Source: an uncultured Sphingomonas sp.
GTDB lineage: Bacteria; Pseudomonadota; Alphaproteobacteria; Sphingomonadales; Sphingomonadaceae
Length of the DNA stretch: 7,417 nucleotides
Reading direction: 5' to 3'
Assembly (NCBI GenBank): GCA_946482655.1
Contig: CAMLSA010000130.1
Span: forward strand, 1 to 7,417
Positions 1 to 5,984 of the stretch are shown here, piece by piece. Under the pieces are notes generated by a model. That model made no database searches. It saw only the letters and a list, made by a program, of their open reading frames with translations, and was not told where the DNA came from. Position 1 is the stretch's first letter; the number at the start of each line of letters is the position of its first letter. A program made the position numbers and the translations under genes.

Positions 1-1
1 G

Positions 2-79
2 GCCTGGCAGCGCGGTGCTTTCACCAAGGAAGACGGCGAGAAGGTCATCGACGACACGGGCAACAGGATGGGCAGATGA
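2..79 (+). CDS. arsC: Arsenate reductase ArsC, glutaredoxin-dependent type (3' end only)
   Basis: Only the last 25 codons are present; the 5' part lies outside the window. The readable end AWQRGAFTKEDGEKVIDD, closing with NRMGR, matches the C-terminal tail of the glutaredoxin-coupled ArsC family, where a GAF(S/T)KEDGEKV(V/I)D segment precedes a short basic end. The family reduces arsenate to arsenite in the cytoplasm, supplying the substrate of the efflux permease that follows. The catalytic Cys region cannot be seen. Its TGA overlaps the ATG of the next gene (ATGA at 76-79), so the two were probably co-transcribed and translationally coupled. The tail, the frame and the position in front of an ACR3 gene agree; a fragment this short leaves some doubt. 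Confidence 0.8.
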   Translation, partial: AWQRGAFTKEDGEKVIDDTGNRMGR

Positions 80-1137
80 CCACCGCCGCTCCGGCCAAGC
101 CGGCGATCAGCACATTCGAGCGCTATCTGAGCGTGTGGGTGGCGCTGTGCATCGTGGTCGGGATTGCGCTCGGCTATGCTTTGCCGGGCCCGTTCGCTGC
201 CATTGCCTCGACCGAGGTGGCGCGCGTCAACCTCGTGGTGGCGGTGCTCATCTGGCTGATGATCATCCCCATGCTTCTCAAGATCGACCTCCGCGCGCTG
301 GGTTCGGTCCGCCAGCACTGGAAAGGCGTCAGCGTCACCCTATTCATCAACTGGGCGGTGAAGCCCTTCTCGATGGCGCTGCTCGGCACGCTGTTCCTAG
401 GCTGGCTGTTTCGGCCTCTGCTGCCGGCAGGCGAGGTCAGCTCCTATATCGCCGGCCTGATCCTGCTGGCTGCCGCCCCCTGCACGGCGATGGTATTCGT
501 CTGGTCCAACCTCTGCGAGGGCGAGCCGACCTACACGCTGAGTCAGGTCGCGCTGAACGACGTGATCATGGTGTTCGCGTTCGCGCCGCTGGTCGGCCTG
601 CTGCTTGGCGTCGCCTCGATCACGGTACCGTGGGATACGCTGCTGATCTCGGTCATGCTCTACATCGTCGTGCCGGTGATCGTCGCGCAGGTGATCCGCA
701 GCGCCGTGATCGGATCGGGCGGACAAGCGGCACTGGACCGGCTACTAGCCCGGCTCGGGCCGGTCTCGCTGCTGGCGCTGCTCACCACACTGCTGCTGCT
801 GTTTGGGTTCCAGGGCGAGGCCATCATCGCCCATCCGCTTGTCATCGCGCTTATCGCGGTGCCGATCCTCATCCAGGTCTATTTCAACGCGGGGCTCGCT
901 TACTGGCTGAGCCGCCGGTTCGGGGTGGCGTGGTGCGTGGCGGCGCCCGCCGCGCTGATCGGCGCCTCCAACTTCTTCGAGCTGGCGGTCGCCGCCGCGA
1001 TCAGCCTGTTCGGGCTCAACTCGGGCGCGGCGCTGGCGACCGTCGTCGGCGTGCTGGTCGAGGTGCCGGTGATGCTGTCTGTTGTCTCGATCGTGAAGCG
1101 GACGCGGCCCTGGTACGAAGCGAGAGCGAGGGCATGA
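76..1137 (+). CDS. arsB: ACR3-family arsenite efflux permease (ArsB/Acr3)
   Basis: 353-aa polytopic inner-membrane protein that exports arsenite; the length is normal for bacterial ACR3 carriers (about 350 aa, ten membrane helices). Hydrophobic segments run almost continuously from residue 18 to 340. Family signatures are visible: the APCTAMVFVWSNL motif at 134-146 with Cys136, the position of the conserved thiolate-forming cysteine of ACR3 proteins; NDVIMVFAFAPLV at 161-173; IGASNFFELAVA at 295-306 with the conserved Glu302; and VLVEVPVML near 327-334. It belongs to the ACR3 (BART superfamily) type, not the E. coli ArsB (ArsB/NhaD) type, although annotation often uses the symbol arsB for both. 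The start overlaps the arsC stop and the stop overlaps the next ATG, both as ATGA, which fixes the start and indicates an operon. Confidence 0.96.
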   Translation: MTTAAPAKPAISTFERYLSVWVALCIVVGIALGYALPGPFAAIASTEVARVNLVVAVLIWLMIIPMLLKIDLRALGSVRQHWKGVSVTLFINWAVKPFSMALLGTLFLGWLFRPLLPAGEVSSYIAGLILLAAAPCTAMVFVWSNLCEGEPTYTLSQVALNDVIMVFAFAPLVGLLLGVASITVPWDTLLISVMLYIVVPVIVAQVIRSAVIGSGGQAALDRLLARLGPVSLLALLTTLLLLFGFQGEAIIAHPLVIALIAVPILIQVYFNAGLAYWLSRRFGVAWCVAAPAALIGASNFFELAVAAAISLFGLNSGAALATVVGVLVEVPVMLSVVSIVKRTRPWYEARARA

Positions 1138-1568
1138 CGCAGATCTATTTCTCGGAAGCTCGGCACGCTGATGATGTCCTGCGGCTCGCGCTTGGCGCCG
1201 CGCAACTCCCAACCGACGATCTCGGCGGTCCCGACCAGATGTTCTTCAGCCTGTCCGACGATGAAGGGCCGATCGGGTTCATCGGTCTGGAAAGCAAAGG
1301 CGCTGACCGGCTGCTCCGCTCGCTGGTCGTGCTGCCAACCCGGCGCGGCAAAGGATATGGCCGGATGCTGGTTGAGCGCCTTGAAGGCGTCGCCGATGGC
1401 GCGGTCGAGCGGCTGCACCTCCTGACCAGCGGCACCGGGGAGTTCTTTCGCAGGCTCGGTTACGCCGATGCCGATCGTGACGCGGCGCCGGTGTTCATCG
1501 CCGCGACCGCGCAGTTCACGTCGCTGTGCGGTCCGCGCGCGACCTATCTCGTCAAGGATGTTGGATGA
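1134..1568 (+). CDS. arsN2: Arsenic-resistance GNAT N-acetyltransferase, ArsN2-like
   Basis: 144-aa protein of the GNAT fold. The acetyl-CoA binding motif A is at 62-76 (RSLVVLP followed by TRRGKGYG, fitting the R-x-x-G-x-G/A pattern), preceded by a beta strand IGFIGLE at 47-53 and followed by [14 protein letters not shown] at 98-110, the usual late GNAT element. The N-terminal LPTDDL (25-30) and the C-terminal [19 protein letters not shown] (124-142) resemble ArsN2 proteins coded in ars operons. Known of the family: ArsN1 acetylates the organoarsenical antibiotic arsinothricin; the substrate of ArsN2 is less settled, so the precise reaction here is inference. The ATG at 1134 overlaps the permease stop (ATGA) and the TGA overlaps the arsH ATG (ATGA). 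A longer open frame continues upstream, but it is antisense-free read-through of the permease gene in another frame and is not the real start. Confidence 0.88.
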   Translation: MTQIYFSEARHADDVLRLALGAAQLPTDDLGGPDQMFFSLSDDEGPIGFIGLESKGADRLLRSLVVLPTRRGKGYGRMLVERLEGVADGAVERLHLLTSGTGEFFRRLGYADADRDAAPVFIAATAQFTSLCGPRATYLVKDVG

Positions 1569-2305
1569 CTCGCCTACGTGACCTGGCCGACCCCGAACAT
1601 CTGCCCGCGCTCGATCGAAGCATTGCGATCACCCGGCCCGGCGCCGGCATAGGCGACGATCAGCCTCCGCCGCGCATCCTGCTACTCTACGGGTCGCTGC
1701 GCGAACGCTCGTTCAGCCGGCTCGCGGCCGAGGAAGCGGCTCGGCTGCTGGTCCTGTTCGGCGCCGAGGTGCGGATATTTGATCCAAGCGACCTGCCGCT
1801 GCCCGATCAGGTGAAGGGCGACGATCATCCCGCCGTCCATGAGTTGCGGCAGCATGCGCTGTGGTCCGAAGGCATGGTCTGGTGCAGCCCTGAGCGCCAC
1901 GGCCAGATCACCGGCATCATGAAGGCACAGATCGACCATCTGCCGCTGGAGTTCGGCGGCATGCGCCCGACCCAGGGTCGCACCCTCGCGGTCATGCAGG
2001 TGTCGGGCGGCTCGCAGTCGTTCAACGCGGTCAACACGTTGCGCCTGCTCGGCCGCTGGATGCGCATGATCACCATCCCCAACCAATCGAGCGTGGCGAC
2101 GGCGTTCAAGGAGTTCGACGAAGCGGGCCGCATGCGCCCGTCGAGCTATTATGACCGGATCGTCGATGTGATGGAGGAACTGGTCCGGTTCACGATCCTG
2201 ACCCGCCCGCACGCCGACCAGCTCATTGACCGCTACTCCGAACGGAAGGCCGCACAGGCGAAGCGTGACGCCGCAGCCGATCTTGCCTCGCGCGCTCTCG
2301 GTTGA
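1565..2305 (+). CDS. arsH: Arsenical resistance flavoprotein ArsH (NADPH-dependent FMN reductase family)
   Basis: 246-aa cytoplasmic flavodoxin-like protein. A short divergent N-terminus (1-37) leads into the first strand [16 protein letters not shown] (37-52), whose [10 protein letters not shown] is the FMN-phosphate binding loop typical of Ars[13 protein letters not shown] is at 106-117, [21 protein letters not shown] at 134-154, and [15 protein letters not shown] at 171-185; a helical tail ends in DRYSERKA and an Ala-rich end. In characterised homologues ArsH oxidises trivalent organoarsenicals with NADPH and FMN and also has quinone or azo-reductase activity. The segment after the SPERHG motif ([13 protein letters not shown], 120-132) departs somewhat from the commoner NQIDWIPL form. 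The ATG at 1565 overlaps the arsN2 stop (ATGA); an earlier in-frame ATG at 1526 lies inside arsN2 and is less likely. It is the last recognisable gene of the operon. Confidence 0.96.
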   Translation: MTRLRDLADPEHLPALDRSIAITRPGAGIGDDQPPPRILLLYGSLRERSFSRLAAEEAARLLVLFGAEVRIFDPSDLPLPDQVKGDDHPAVHELRQHALWSEGMVWCSPERHGQITGIMKAQIDHLPLEFGGMRPTQGRTLAVMQVSGGSQSFNAVNTLRLLGRWMRMITIPNQSSVATAFKEFDEAGRMRPSSYYDRIVDVMEELVRFTILTRPHADQLIDRYSERKAAQAKRDAAADLASRALG

Positions 2306-2449
2306 TGGCCCCGGGGTTGCCCGCCACCTCGACTTAGAATGACCGCTTATGCCGGAAAATGCCATTCGGCCTAACCCGTCCGAACGGCGGCAAAGTCCCA
2401 AAACCAGGCCTGACCTCAATGTCCGCTGCAGGACGCAGCAATATCGCTG

Positions 2450-2581
2450 TCAAACGCCTTGGATGGCGCATTCGTCGATGCCGACCGCAGCCGCGCCGAG
2501 GTTCATGCGCCATTCGTTGAGCCCTTCTAGCGCAAACCGGTCAGCCCCCTCAATGCGGCGGATGAATATCCGCCCAACAGC
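2450..2581 (-). pseudogene. Possible remnant of a small unknown coding sequence
   Basis: On the minus strand an open stretch of 43 codons lies between a TAA at 2582-2584 and a TGA at 2450-2452. Its translation includes GADRFALEGLNEWRMNLG (from 2548 downwards), followed by a balanced AAAVGIDECAIQGV end, which reads more like protein than the shadow frames here. It has no ATG, GTG or TTG before an internal ATG at 2504-2506, and it overlaps the end of the 67-aa gene by about 30 bases. I infer a decayed C-terminus or a frameshifted relic. No family is recognised, and chance is a real alternative. Confidence 0.25.
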
Positions 2582-2753
2582 TTATCCCCTGGAAGATCTG
2601 CATGCTCTCGGGATCCTCCCAGTCCTCCCGGTCGGGATCCCATCGCCCGATGACCGGCTGGTCCTCTTCCCAAAGCAACATCCTTCGACCGTCCTTGCGG
2701 TCTGCAGGCAGTTCGGAGATGAGATGCCAGCCTGAACTGCTGGGCAATGCCAT
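2550..2753 (-). CDS. Small hypothetical protein, 67 aa
   Basis: Short soluble acidic protein with GWHLISELPADRK at 8-20, MLLWEE at 25-30, PVIGRWD at 33-39, DWEDPE at 44-49 and a CWADIHPP end at 59-66. The layout (W-x-x-IS-x-LP, a strand, G-x-W, then a final W and PP) is reminiscent of small phage or plasmid proteins of the DUF551 type, but I do not claim membership. The start is well supported: the ATG at 2753 is preceded by a perfect AGGAGG (2764-2759 on the minus strand) with 5 bases between. No signal peptide or membrane segment is seen. It reads in the same direction as the mobilization genes, about 300 bases downstream of the AlpA-like gene, and the DNA between can fold into several hairpins (see 2754-3059). 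The function is unknown. Confidence 0.7.
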   Translation of the reverse strand: MALPSSSGWHLISELPADRKDGRRMLLWEEDQPVIGRWDPDREDWEDPESMQIFQGISCWADIHPPH

Positions 2754-3059
2754 GCGCGCCTCCTGAGCGGCGACGCCTTCAGCCTTGGCCTATTCGTCGC
2801 ACCTATGTCCTCTCGGGGCGACGGCCAAAGCCGGATGTTCGAAACCTGACCGTAGGCACAGGCGCATGCGCCTTTACCGGCAAGCCGGCTGGACATGCGC
2901 GCATGCCACCCGGCCTCCAAAACTGGATGACCGAGCTTCCTACAGGTTGGGGTTTCGAAGCCCCACTCCCACGTGTCATGGGAGCCGGAGCAGATTGCGT
3001 GGTTCGGCCGCGGAAGCAAGCCAAATCTCAGGGGCAGAGTACCAGTGACGACGAGCGGA
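2754..3059 (-). ncRNA. Hairpin-rich leader, candidate cis-regulatory structured RNA
   Basis: No convincing gene lies here. Read on the minus strand it holds, in order: stem CTCCCA/TGGGAG (2966-2984, 7-nt loop); directly abutting it TGGGG/CCCCA (2948-2965); a long hairpin at 2884-2914 (arms GCCGG-TGG-C-ATGCG against their complement, one mismatch and one bulge); the 14-bp palindrome AGGCGCATGCGCCT (2860-2873); and a two-part stem in which 2823-2828 pairs with 2785-2790 (TTGGCC/GGCCAA) and 2818-2822 pairs with 2796-2800 (GTCGC/GCGAC), split by a 5-nt bulge. A second GTCGC (2770-2774), 5 bases upstream of the AGGAGG of the 67-aa gene, could compete for the same GCGAC, giving two alternative folds. 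The pairings are read by eye; an RNA role is inference. The strand is assigned from the downstream gene. Confidence 0.4.
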
Positions 3060-3254
3060 CTACCGGCGCTCCTTGCGCCTTTCGAGAAATGCCTCGAGCG
3101 AGGCAACCGGGATGAGGGTCATGCTGCCTACCTTGATGATCTCGATCTCCCCCTCCTCTATGAGCAGGTAGAGCTTCGACCGCCCGATACCCGTCATGCG
3201 ACAGGCGTCCCTGACACGGACGGTGATAGGCTTCAGCGCGGAGTCAATGTTCAT
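3060..3254 (-). CDS. AlpA/excisionase-type helix-turn-helix DNA-binding protein
   Basis: 64-aa basic protein made almost entirely of one MerR-superfamily winged helix domain of the excisionase (HTH_17, AlpA-like) type: VRVRDACRMTGIGRSKLYLLIEEG at 12-35 holds the helix-turn-helix, IEIIKVGSMTLIPVASLEAFLERR at 37-60 the wing and closing helix. Such proteins bind and bend DNA as excision factors or small transcription regulators of mobile elements. The ATG at 3254 overlaps the stop of the preceding ribbon-helix-helix gene (ATGA, 3251-3254), and a GGAGGAG-like ribosome binding site lies just upstream, inside that gene. Coupling with a presumed relaxosome protein suggests control of transfer or excision, but no integrase is visible, so a true excisionase role is unproven. 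Confidence 0.85.
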   Translation of the reverse strand: MNIDSALKPITVRVRDACRMTGIGRSKLYLLIEEGEIEIIKVGSMTLIPVASLEAFLERRKERR

Positions 3255-3667
3255 TCGATCTCCTCCCCCGCCACGATGGATCTGGACTCGCCACTGTCAG
3301 CCCGGCCCAGCCGCTGCTCCACCAGCCGCATGAACGCTTGGTAGCGCGCCTGCCCCAGCCTGCGGGTATCGGCATCGAAGGCGGGCTGGTGGGCCACCAG
3401 CGTCAGCTGGTGCAGCACGAACAGGCCCAGTATCTCGGCCATCATATCGCTCTTGCGCTCGAGCCTTTCAGTTGTCCGGTTCTGCCGGTCGAGACGCGGA
3501 CCGAAGCGCTGGTCGATCTCCTGCGCGCCCCGGCGCTCGAACCATGCCCGCAGCGCATCGGTCATGATCTGCGTCTTCGAGGTGCCCGGTGCTTTCGTGA
3601 GCGCCTCGAGCTTCTCGGCGAGATCGTCGGGCAGGTAGAATTGGTGGCGGGCCTTGAACGTTTTCAT
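3251..3667 (-). CDS. Ribbon-helix-helix (CopG-like) protein, probable relaxosome accessory or regulator
   Basis: 138-aa protein with an N-terminal ribbon-helix-helix: basic strand KARHQFYLP (5-13), helix DDLAEKLEALTKAPG (14-28), turn and second helix TSKTQIMTDALRAWFERR (29-46). A charged, probably helical linker with many Arg and Gln (47-72) leads to a hydrophobic helix around MMAEILGLFVLHQLTLVA (75-92) and a C-terminal helical segment, which may serve for oligomerisation. Small RHH proteins next to relaxase genes commonly bind oriT and repress their own promoter. I chose ATG 3667 over the more upstream frame start at 3742 because the RHH fold begins there and a GGAGGGAGG-type site precedes it. 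An ATGCCTCCCT at 3673-3682, inside that leader, is the reverse complement of the repeat found upstream of the relaxase, which suggests autoregulation (inference). The stop overlaps the AlpA-like gene. Confidence 0.85.
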   Translation of the reverse strand: MKTFKARHQFYLPDDLAEKLEALTKAPGTSKTQIMTDALRAWFERRGAQEIDQRFGPRLDRQNRTTERLERKSDMMAEILGLFVLHQLTLVAHQPAFDADTRRLGQARYQAFMRLVEQRLGRADSGESRSIVAGEEIE

Positions 3668-3672
3668 GGGAA

Positions 3673-3682
3673 ATGCCTCCCT
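3673..3682 (-). promoter_or_regulatory. AGGGAGGCAT motif overlapping the RHH gene ribosome binding site
   Basis: On the minus strand this reads AGGGAGGCAT, ending 5 bases before the RHH start codon and including its ribosome binding site. The identical 10-mer occurs on the plus strand at 5810-5819 and 5875-5884 upstream of the relaxase gene. A protein bound here would block both transcription and ribosome access. The obvious candidate is the RHH protein itself, but this is inference; part of the match could simply be Shine-Dalgarno sequence. Confidence 0.4.
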
Positions 3683-3727
3683 CCTAACTCCCGTGAAGAT
3701 CAGGCAGATAATGACAGAGCGACAGGG

Positions 3728-3745
3728 CCTGTGTGGGGCCACAGG
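3728..3745 (-). other. Hairpin between relaxase and RHH genes
   Basis: CCTGTG (3728-3733) and CACAGG (3740-3745) form a 6-bp stem with a 6-nt loop in the 99-base gap after the relaxase stop. No T-run follows on the minus strand, so a strong intrinsic terminator is unlikely; it could be an attenuator, an RNA-stabilising element or part of an operator. Confidence 0.35.
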
Positions 3746-3766
3746 GGTGCATTCCGGAGCCTGGGG

Positions 3767-5707
3767 TCAACTGATCCCGATCCCCCGGCTCCTGCCGCCG
3801 ATCGTCCAGTCGATGGGGCCATCGCGCATGATACCGGAGATCGGCTTACCGATGGCGCGCTCGAGCACCGGCCGCCATGGCACGAGGCTGAACTCGCGGG
3901 ACTTCTCGATCACGCCGTAGCGCTGGTCGCCGACGATGATGCTCCGCTTCAGCACGCCCTCGACAGGCTCGCCCGCTTTGTGTGTGACATGGGCGAGCCC
4001 CGTCTCCTCTTCCAGCTGCCGGATAGTGCGGCCAAGCTCGCGCTGCTGGAGCAGCGCCATCATGGTGCGGCGATAGCGCATTCCTTCGTCGTCCTGCTCG
4101 ATCAGTCCCTGCTCCATGAGCCATGCCTGCCGCTGGACCAGCGCCTTGCGGACATCCGCACCAAATCCGCCTGCCGTTCGCTCGGGCTGCGCGCTGGTGA
4201 GTTCGCGGTCAAGCCATGTCGCGCCGTCATGCTGCGGCAACTGGTCCAGTGCCCTCATCGAAAGCGTCTCGATACGGACCGGCACGCGCCGATTCTTCTC
4301 CAGCTCATAGCGCTCTGCCGTGGCGAGGTGATCCTGCCCGATGACCCAGGTGCCATCCGGCTGCCTTTCCGGGGTTCCGATGAGCCGCCGCATGGCTTCA
4401 AGGCGACGGACATGCGTATTGGCTCTCTTCTCGGTCATGAGCGGGTCATGCTGCATGTGAAGATCGGTGCTGTAGCGGCCGTCCTGTGCCTCAGCCACGG
4501 CGGCGATGGTGCGGTCGACTTCACGTATGGCGACGGGTGCCGGGGACAGCCTGATGATGATGCCTGCCGGCAGCGCTTTCTGCTCCTCGCCGATATCCGC
4601 ATAATGACTATGGCCATCGATGCCATCGACGATGACATAGCGGCGGTCGCGATGCTCATCGGAAAGGCCCGTGGCCACCACCCTGCCGGTGATCGCGATT
4701 TCCTGCCACGGAGCGAATATCGCGTGGTCCTGGGGCGGACGATGAATGCCTGCCTCGCGCAGTTCGCGGTTGAGCATCCGGATGATGTCGCCCCGCTCGC
4801 CCATGCGCCTGAGCGCCGGCTCCATCTCGCTGTCGAGTGTCCAACTGCCATCCTTCTTCTGCTCGGCGAGGCCGAGCCGGGACAGCGTGCGCAGCCGTCC
4901 CATGTGCGAAGCATGATGGCCCGGATCGGCCGGGAAGTCGCGCACCACCCCTGCCTCGTCCGCCCTGCGCATCAGCCTGCGGTCGATCGAGGTGAAGCGC
5001 TCCTGTTCGATCTCGCGCGCCTCGGCCGCCGCGATCCCCCGATCGGTGCGGGGACCAAGGTCGAGGGTAACGATCTCGCTCGCCCGAGTGCGAAGCCCTG
5101 ATGTCATATAGTCGCGGGCGATTACGAGGTCCCTGCCCGTCTCGTCCTTACCGCGGACGATGACATGGGCATGGGGATGACCCGTGTTGAAGTGATCGAC
5201 GGCCACCCAGTCGAGCTTCGTGCCGAGGTCTTTTTCCGCCTGCGCCATCAGCCGCCGGACCACCGGCGTCAGCTCGTCATACTGGGCGCCATCCTCGGGC
5301 GCGACGATGAAGCGGAACTGGTGGCGGTCACCAGCACACCGTTCGAGAAAGGGCTTGCCCTCCAACCGATCAACTTCGGCACCGTAGAGCGATCCACGCT
5401 CGCCCTCGCGGGTGGTGCCGTCGCGCTGGAGATAGCGAAGATGAGCAGCAGCCGCCATGCCCTTGCCCAGCTTCACGATGCGGCTCTTCACCACCACTCG
5501 GCGGATGCCAGGACCTGCCCTGTTTCCGGACTGGCCCAGCAGCCGGCCAACACCATTGCCGCGCCCCAGTCTGGCGCCGGTGAAGCGGCGGGCAGAACCG
5601 CCTGCCTTGCCACCCATGCGACGGGCGCGGGCGAGGTTCTTGCTAATGGTCGGCGTATCGCGGCCGACATGGCCAAGCCAGAGCTCGAAATCATCCTGGT
5701 CGGTCAT
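3767..5707 (-). CDS. rlxS: Relaxase/mobilization nuclease, VirD2-like with DUF3363 (RlxS type)
   Basis: 646-aa conjugative relaxase, which nicks oriT and pilots single-stranded DNA to a recipient. A basic Arg/Gly-rich N-terminus (25-80) precedes HLRYLQRDG at 89-97, with Tyr92 the likely nucleophile of motif I. The metal-binding His motif is at 171-185: DHFNTGHPHAHVIVRG, with His172, His177, His179 and His181. The middle, from ERFTSIDRRLMRRADEAG (about residue 237) through LSRLGLAEQKKDGSW, and the C-terminal DUF3363 region end in FSLVPWRPVLER, SGIMRDG and a RGIGIS tail, so the gene looks complete. An AAAGGA site lies 6 bases or so before ATG 5707. The RHH and AlpA-like genes follow on the same strand. 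No coupling protein or mating-pair genes are in the window, so transfer machinery must lie elsewhere or in trans. The large plus-strand frame opposite (3338-5101) is its antisense shadow. The name RlxS is from family resemblance. Confidence 0.93.
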   Translation of the reverse strand: MTDQDDFELWLGHVGRDTPTISKNLARARRMGGKAGGSARRFTGARLGRGNGVGRLLGQSGNRAGPGIRRVVVKSRIVKLGKGMAAAAHLRYLQRDGTTREGERGSLYGAEVDRLEGKPFLERCAGDRHQFRFIVAPEDGAQYDELTPVVRRLMAQAEKDLGTKLDWVAVDHFNTGHPHAHVIVRGKDETGRDLVIARDYMTSGLRTRASEIVTLDLGPRTDRGIAAAEAREIEQERFTSIDRRLMRRADEAGVVRDFPADPGHHASHMGRLRTLSRLGLAEQKKDGSWTLDSEMEPALRRMGERGDIIRMLNRELREAGIHRPPQDHAIFAPWQEIAITGRVVATGLSDEHRDRRYVIVDGIDGHSHYADIGEEQKALPAGIIIRLSPAPVAIREVDRTIAAVAEAQDGRYSTDLHMQHDPLMTEKRANTHVRRLEAMRRLIGTPERQPDGTWVIGQDHLATAERYELEKNRRVPVRIETLSMRALDQLPQHDGATWLDRELTSAQPERTAGGFGADVRKALVQRQAWLMEQGLIEQDDEGMRYRRTMMALLQQRELGRTIRQLEEETGLAHVTHKAGEPVEGVLKRSIIVGDQRYGVIEKSREFSLVPWRPVLERAIGKPISGIMRDGPIDWTIGGRSRGIGIS

Positions 5708-5783
5708 ATGCGATCCTTTCCCGGTAAGCAGGGCAAGGATGGGAAGCGGCGAACCAGTGCTTCAAGGGCCTCCACCCAAAGTG

Positions 5784-5803
5784 CCGGAAATGCGCCATTC
5801 CGG
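5784..5803. repeat. Inverted repeat CCGGAA/TTCCGG
   Basis: Perfect 6-bp arms (5784-5789 and 5798-5803) around an 8-base loop, upstream of the relaxase. A related stretch (TGCCGGAAAATGCCATTCGG) occurs near 2350-2369. It may be an oriT hairpin or a protein site; no function is shown. Confidence 0.5.
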
Positions 5804-5808
5804 AAAGA

Positions 5809-5887
5809 CAGGGAGGCATGGCGAAGGTCATGCCTCCATCAGAAACCCTGTGCAGACGCTCGATCCGACCGATCAGGGAGGCATGGC
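5809..5887. repeat. Direct and inverted GGGAGGCATG repeats upstream of relaxase
   Basis: CAGGGAGGCATGGC occurs identically at 5809-5822 and 5874-5887, 65 bases apart, and the first copy also forms a perfect 9-bp inverted repeat with CATGCCTCC at 5829-5837 (8-base spacer). A third perfect 10-mer core, in opposite orientation, is at 3673-3682. The array suggests binding sites for a dimeric DNA-binding protein such as the RHH protein. Confidence 0.65.
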
Positions 5888-5984
5888 TTTTATCTTGCGC
5901 TCAGCCTCTTCCTTCCACCCTTCACAATGTTCCTATTATGTTCTACTCCATTAAGCTCACCGATGCTCATGGGAGGAGGACGCG

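Larger units (their letters stand above)
5708..5984. promoter_or_regulatory. Divergent intergenic region, candidate oriT and promoter zone
   Basis: 277 bases between the divergently read relaxase gene and the 5985 gene. It holds a perfect 6-bp inverted repeat (5784-5803), a 14-bp direct repeat with an inverted half-copy (5809-5887), and an AT-richer segment with a TATTAT (5934-5939) that could be a -10 box for the plus-strand gene, though no good -35 box sits at the right distance. Relaxase genes usually neighbour their oriT, and inverted repeats plus iterons fit. On the minus strand, 5720-5738 contains a CATCCTTGCCCTGC stretch that only loosely recalls the ATCCTGC nic core of MOBP relaxases. 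The exact nic site cannot be placed. Confidence 0.45.

Noticed and set aside
15..1133. Long plus-strand frame that would extend the acetyltransferase upstream
   Set aside because: It only reads the ACR3 gene out of frame; the GNAT protein begins at the ATG at 1134 with the ATGA overlap.
2349..2735. Plus-strand 128-aa frame after arsH
   Set aside because: It is largely antisense to the 67-aa gene, has no good ribosome binding site, and its composition is not protein-like.
2948..2965. GGTTTCGAAGCC-like stretch suggesting a tRNA T-arm
   Set aside because: The loop is 8 bases with the wrong closing pair, and no acceptor stem, D-arm or anticodon arm can be drawn around it on either strand.
2582..3106. 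Minus-strand 174-aa frame over the hairpin-rich region
   Set aside because: It begins inside the AlpA-like gene, is rich in Cys, Arg, Ser and Pro without domain pattern, has no ribosome binding site, and covers both the RNA-like hairpins and the real 67-aa gene in another frame.
3338..5101. Plus-strand open frame of 587 aa opposite the relaxase
   Set aside because: It is antisense to a complete relaxase with clear catalytic motifs, has low-complexity Arg/Pro/His-rich composition, and has no recognisable domain; a GC-rich shadow frame.
5720..5738. Minus-strand CATCCTTGCCCTGC as a nic site
   Set aside because: It matches the MOBP ATCCTGC core only with insertions, too weak to call as a nic site.
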